A stretch of 64,000 nt of DNA, taken from contig OZ176050.1 in assembly GCA_964247055.1 (NCBI GenBank), positions 11,284,001-11,348,000 of the forward strand, given 5' to 3'. The translations under genes were made by a program, and so were the position numbers. Below, piece after piece: positions 63,015 through 64,000 of the stretch (positions are counted from its first letter, which is position 1; every line of letters starts with the position of its first letter). The notes under the pieces are model-generated. The model saw nothing but the letters and a program-made list of their open reading frames with translations, was not told where the DNA came from and did not search any database. The stretch is from Paragordius varius. Taxonomy: Eukaryota > Nematomorpha.

Positions 63015-63770
63015 AAATAAAAAAAGATTATTGGGTTTTTGAAATTATAATCACTATCTCTTTTTTATGAAATCTAACAAAAATATCTGATAAAATACTC
63101 AATTTATCATCCAAAAGATCACTGGAAAACGTGGATAAAATTAAGAATATTTTACCATCATTCTCTGGGATGATTATATCAGCTAACATAAAAGATAGAT
63201 GAGTTTTTATGGAATTTAATAATGATATTACTGTTCCTACAATCGCTTTCCTGGATTCCATAACTATTATCACAATTAGAAACGCTAATGGGAGCTAACA
63301 CCAATTAAAATAAAAAATAAATTAACCTTCATAAAATCGGAAAAATATTTTTTTTATAAAAAAGAAAATAAAAAATGTTATAAATTTTTCCACCTGCATT
63401 TTCTTTTTAAGAGCCAAAACTAAAAAAACACGTATCCCCTTCATAGTCTTAAAAAAATACAAATTTGATAAAATTTTCTTCTTCGCACTCATACCATGCC
63501 AGAAAAGCTTAGGCGCCTTGTCTTCATAGTGTAGGGAATTTTTCGTGCTGTTTTGGCTAAAAAGAAAACTGTAAAAAGATCATTTTCAATTTTTTTTATA
63601 ATGAAAAAATCATTTTTGCAAATATTATGAAGGTAAATTATTTTTGTATTAATTAGGGGATTCTAACAATGAGAATGTTTTAGCTCCCAACAGTATTTCG
63701 GATTGTGACAACTATGTTCATAAAAAAGAGATAGCGATTATAATTTTTAAAAACCCAATAATCTTTTTTA
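63015..63770. repeat. Nested inverted repeat with one arm interrupted
   Basis: The right arm (about 63655-63770) is the complement of two left blocks, 63018-63068 (GATTATTGGGTTTTTGAAAT) and 63256-63300 (AACGCTAATGGGAGCTAACA). About 187 bp between the blocks (63069-63255) has no counterpart in the right arm. Part of the minus-strand frame 63273-63028 covers that extra segment. Confidence 0.65.
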
Positions 63771-64000
63771 TGTACTACGAAATAATTTCGTGGGTCAGTA
63801 TTTTACGCATTGGATAAACCATTTATGTTATTGGACTGGCAATAAAACTACTGAACATACATTAAAATGCATACTGTATTGTAAAAAATATTTTTTCTAT
63901 GTGAATAATTGTCGACTAAGCCAATGCCCAATCCGTTATAGGGAGCCAGTCTATTTGCTAACACTGCTCGACAAAGTTTTGCACCACCCCCCCCCCCATT

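Larger units (their letters stand above)
61532..63876. mobile_element. 2.3-kb composite element with Tc1/mariner-like inverted repeats
   Basis: Termini CAGTATGCATTTTAAAGTAT (left, 61532) and its complement (right, 63876) are flanked by TA. The arms are about 108 bp and about 95% alike by eye (shared AATGGTTTATCCAATGCGTA). The interior lacks a transposase frame but contains a minisatellite (about 61980-62540) and a second inverted repeat (63015-63770). Confidence 0.8.

Noticed and set aside
63940-64000. Run of C near the window end
   Set aside because: A short homopolymer at the edge; may be a sequencing artefact or element end, and cannot be judged without the flank.
1-64000. tRNA, rRNA or snRNA genes
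   Set aside because: No cloverleaf, B-box or rRNA-like stretch was seen on either strand, although a covariance-model search was not possible here.

Overview
The window is nuclear DNA from an animal with a very AT-rich genome (roughly 70% or more A+T by eye). It holds three intron-bearing protein genes that are clearly metazoan (MED12, a ZMYND8-like chromatin reader, a peptidyl-amidating lyase) plus a GNAT acetyltransferase. No bacterial, organellar or CRISPR-like features were seen. The species cannot be fixed from sequence alone. Introns of only 21-35 nt recur in two genes, which would fit lineages known for tiny introns (dicyemids, some flatworms) but does not prove one.

Layout. 0.9-2.5 kb (+): a three-exon GNAT acetyltransferase with a YitH/HolE-type C-terminal half. 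8.4-2.7 kb (-): a PHD-bromo-PWWP-MYND protein of the ZMYND8/ZMYND11 type, convergent with the GNAT; one of its introns carries a dead mariner. 9-22 kb: a gene desert with a foldback element, two palindromic mariner-type MITEs, a dead hAT, a second dead mariner, a 5'-truncated LINE with an open RT frame, and a hAT-type MITE. 45.0-22.3 kb (-): a complete MED12 of about 43 exons and 3,740 codons, carrying hAT MITEs, a foldback element and TA microsatellites in its introns. 48.6-58.6 kb (+): a nine-exon, monofunctional, secreted-type peptidylglycine alpha-hydroxyglycine alpha-amidating lyase (PAL), transcribed divergently from MED12. One PAL intron holds a long-unit tandem array with a Helitron-like end. 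58.6-64 kb: two terminal-inverted-repeat elements of 1.2 and 2.3 kb, the second composite.

MED12 (Mediator kinase module) and the ZMYND8-like protein (histone-mark reader) are both nuclear transcription regulators. PAL acts in the secretory pathway on peptide hormones. There is no sign that the genes form one system. The most notable features are the ultrashort introns and a 22-nt microexon, an in-frame TAA inside conserved MED12 sequence, and a foldback family whose arms are arrays of 21-nt units.
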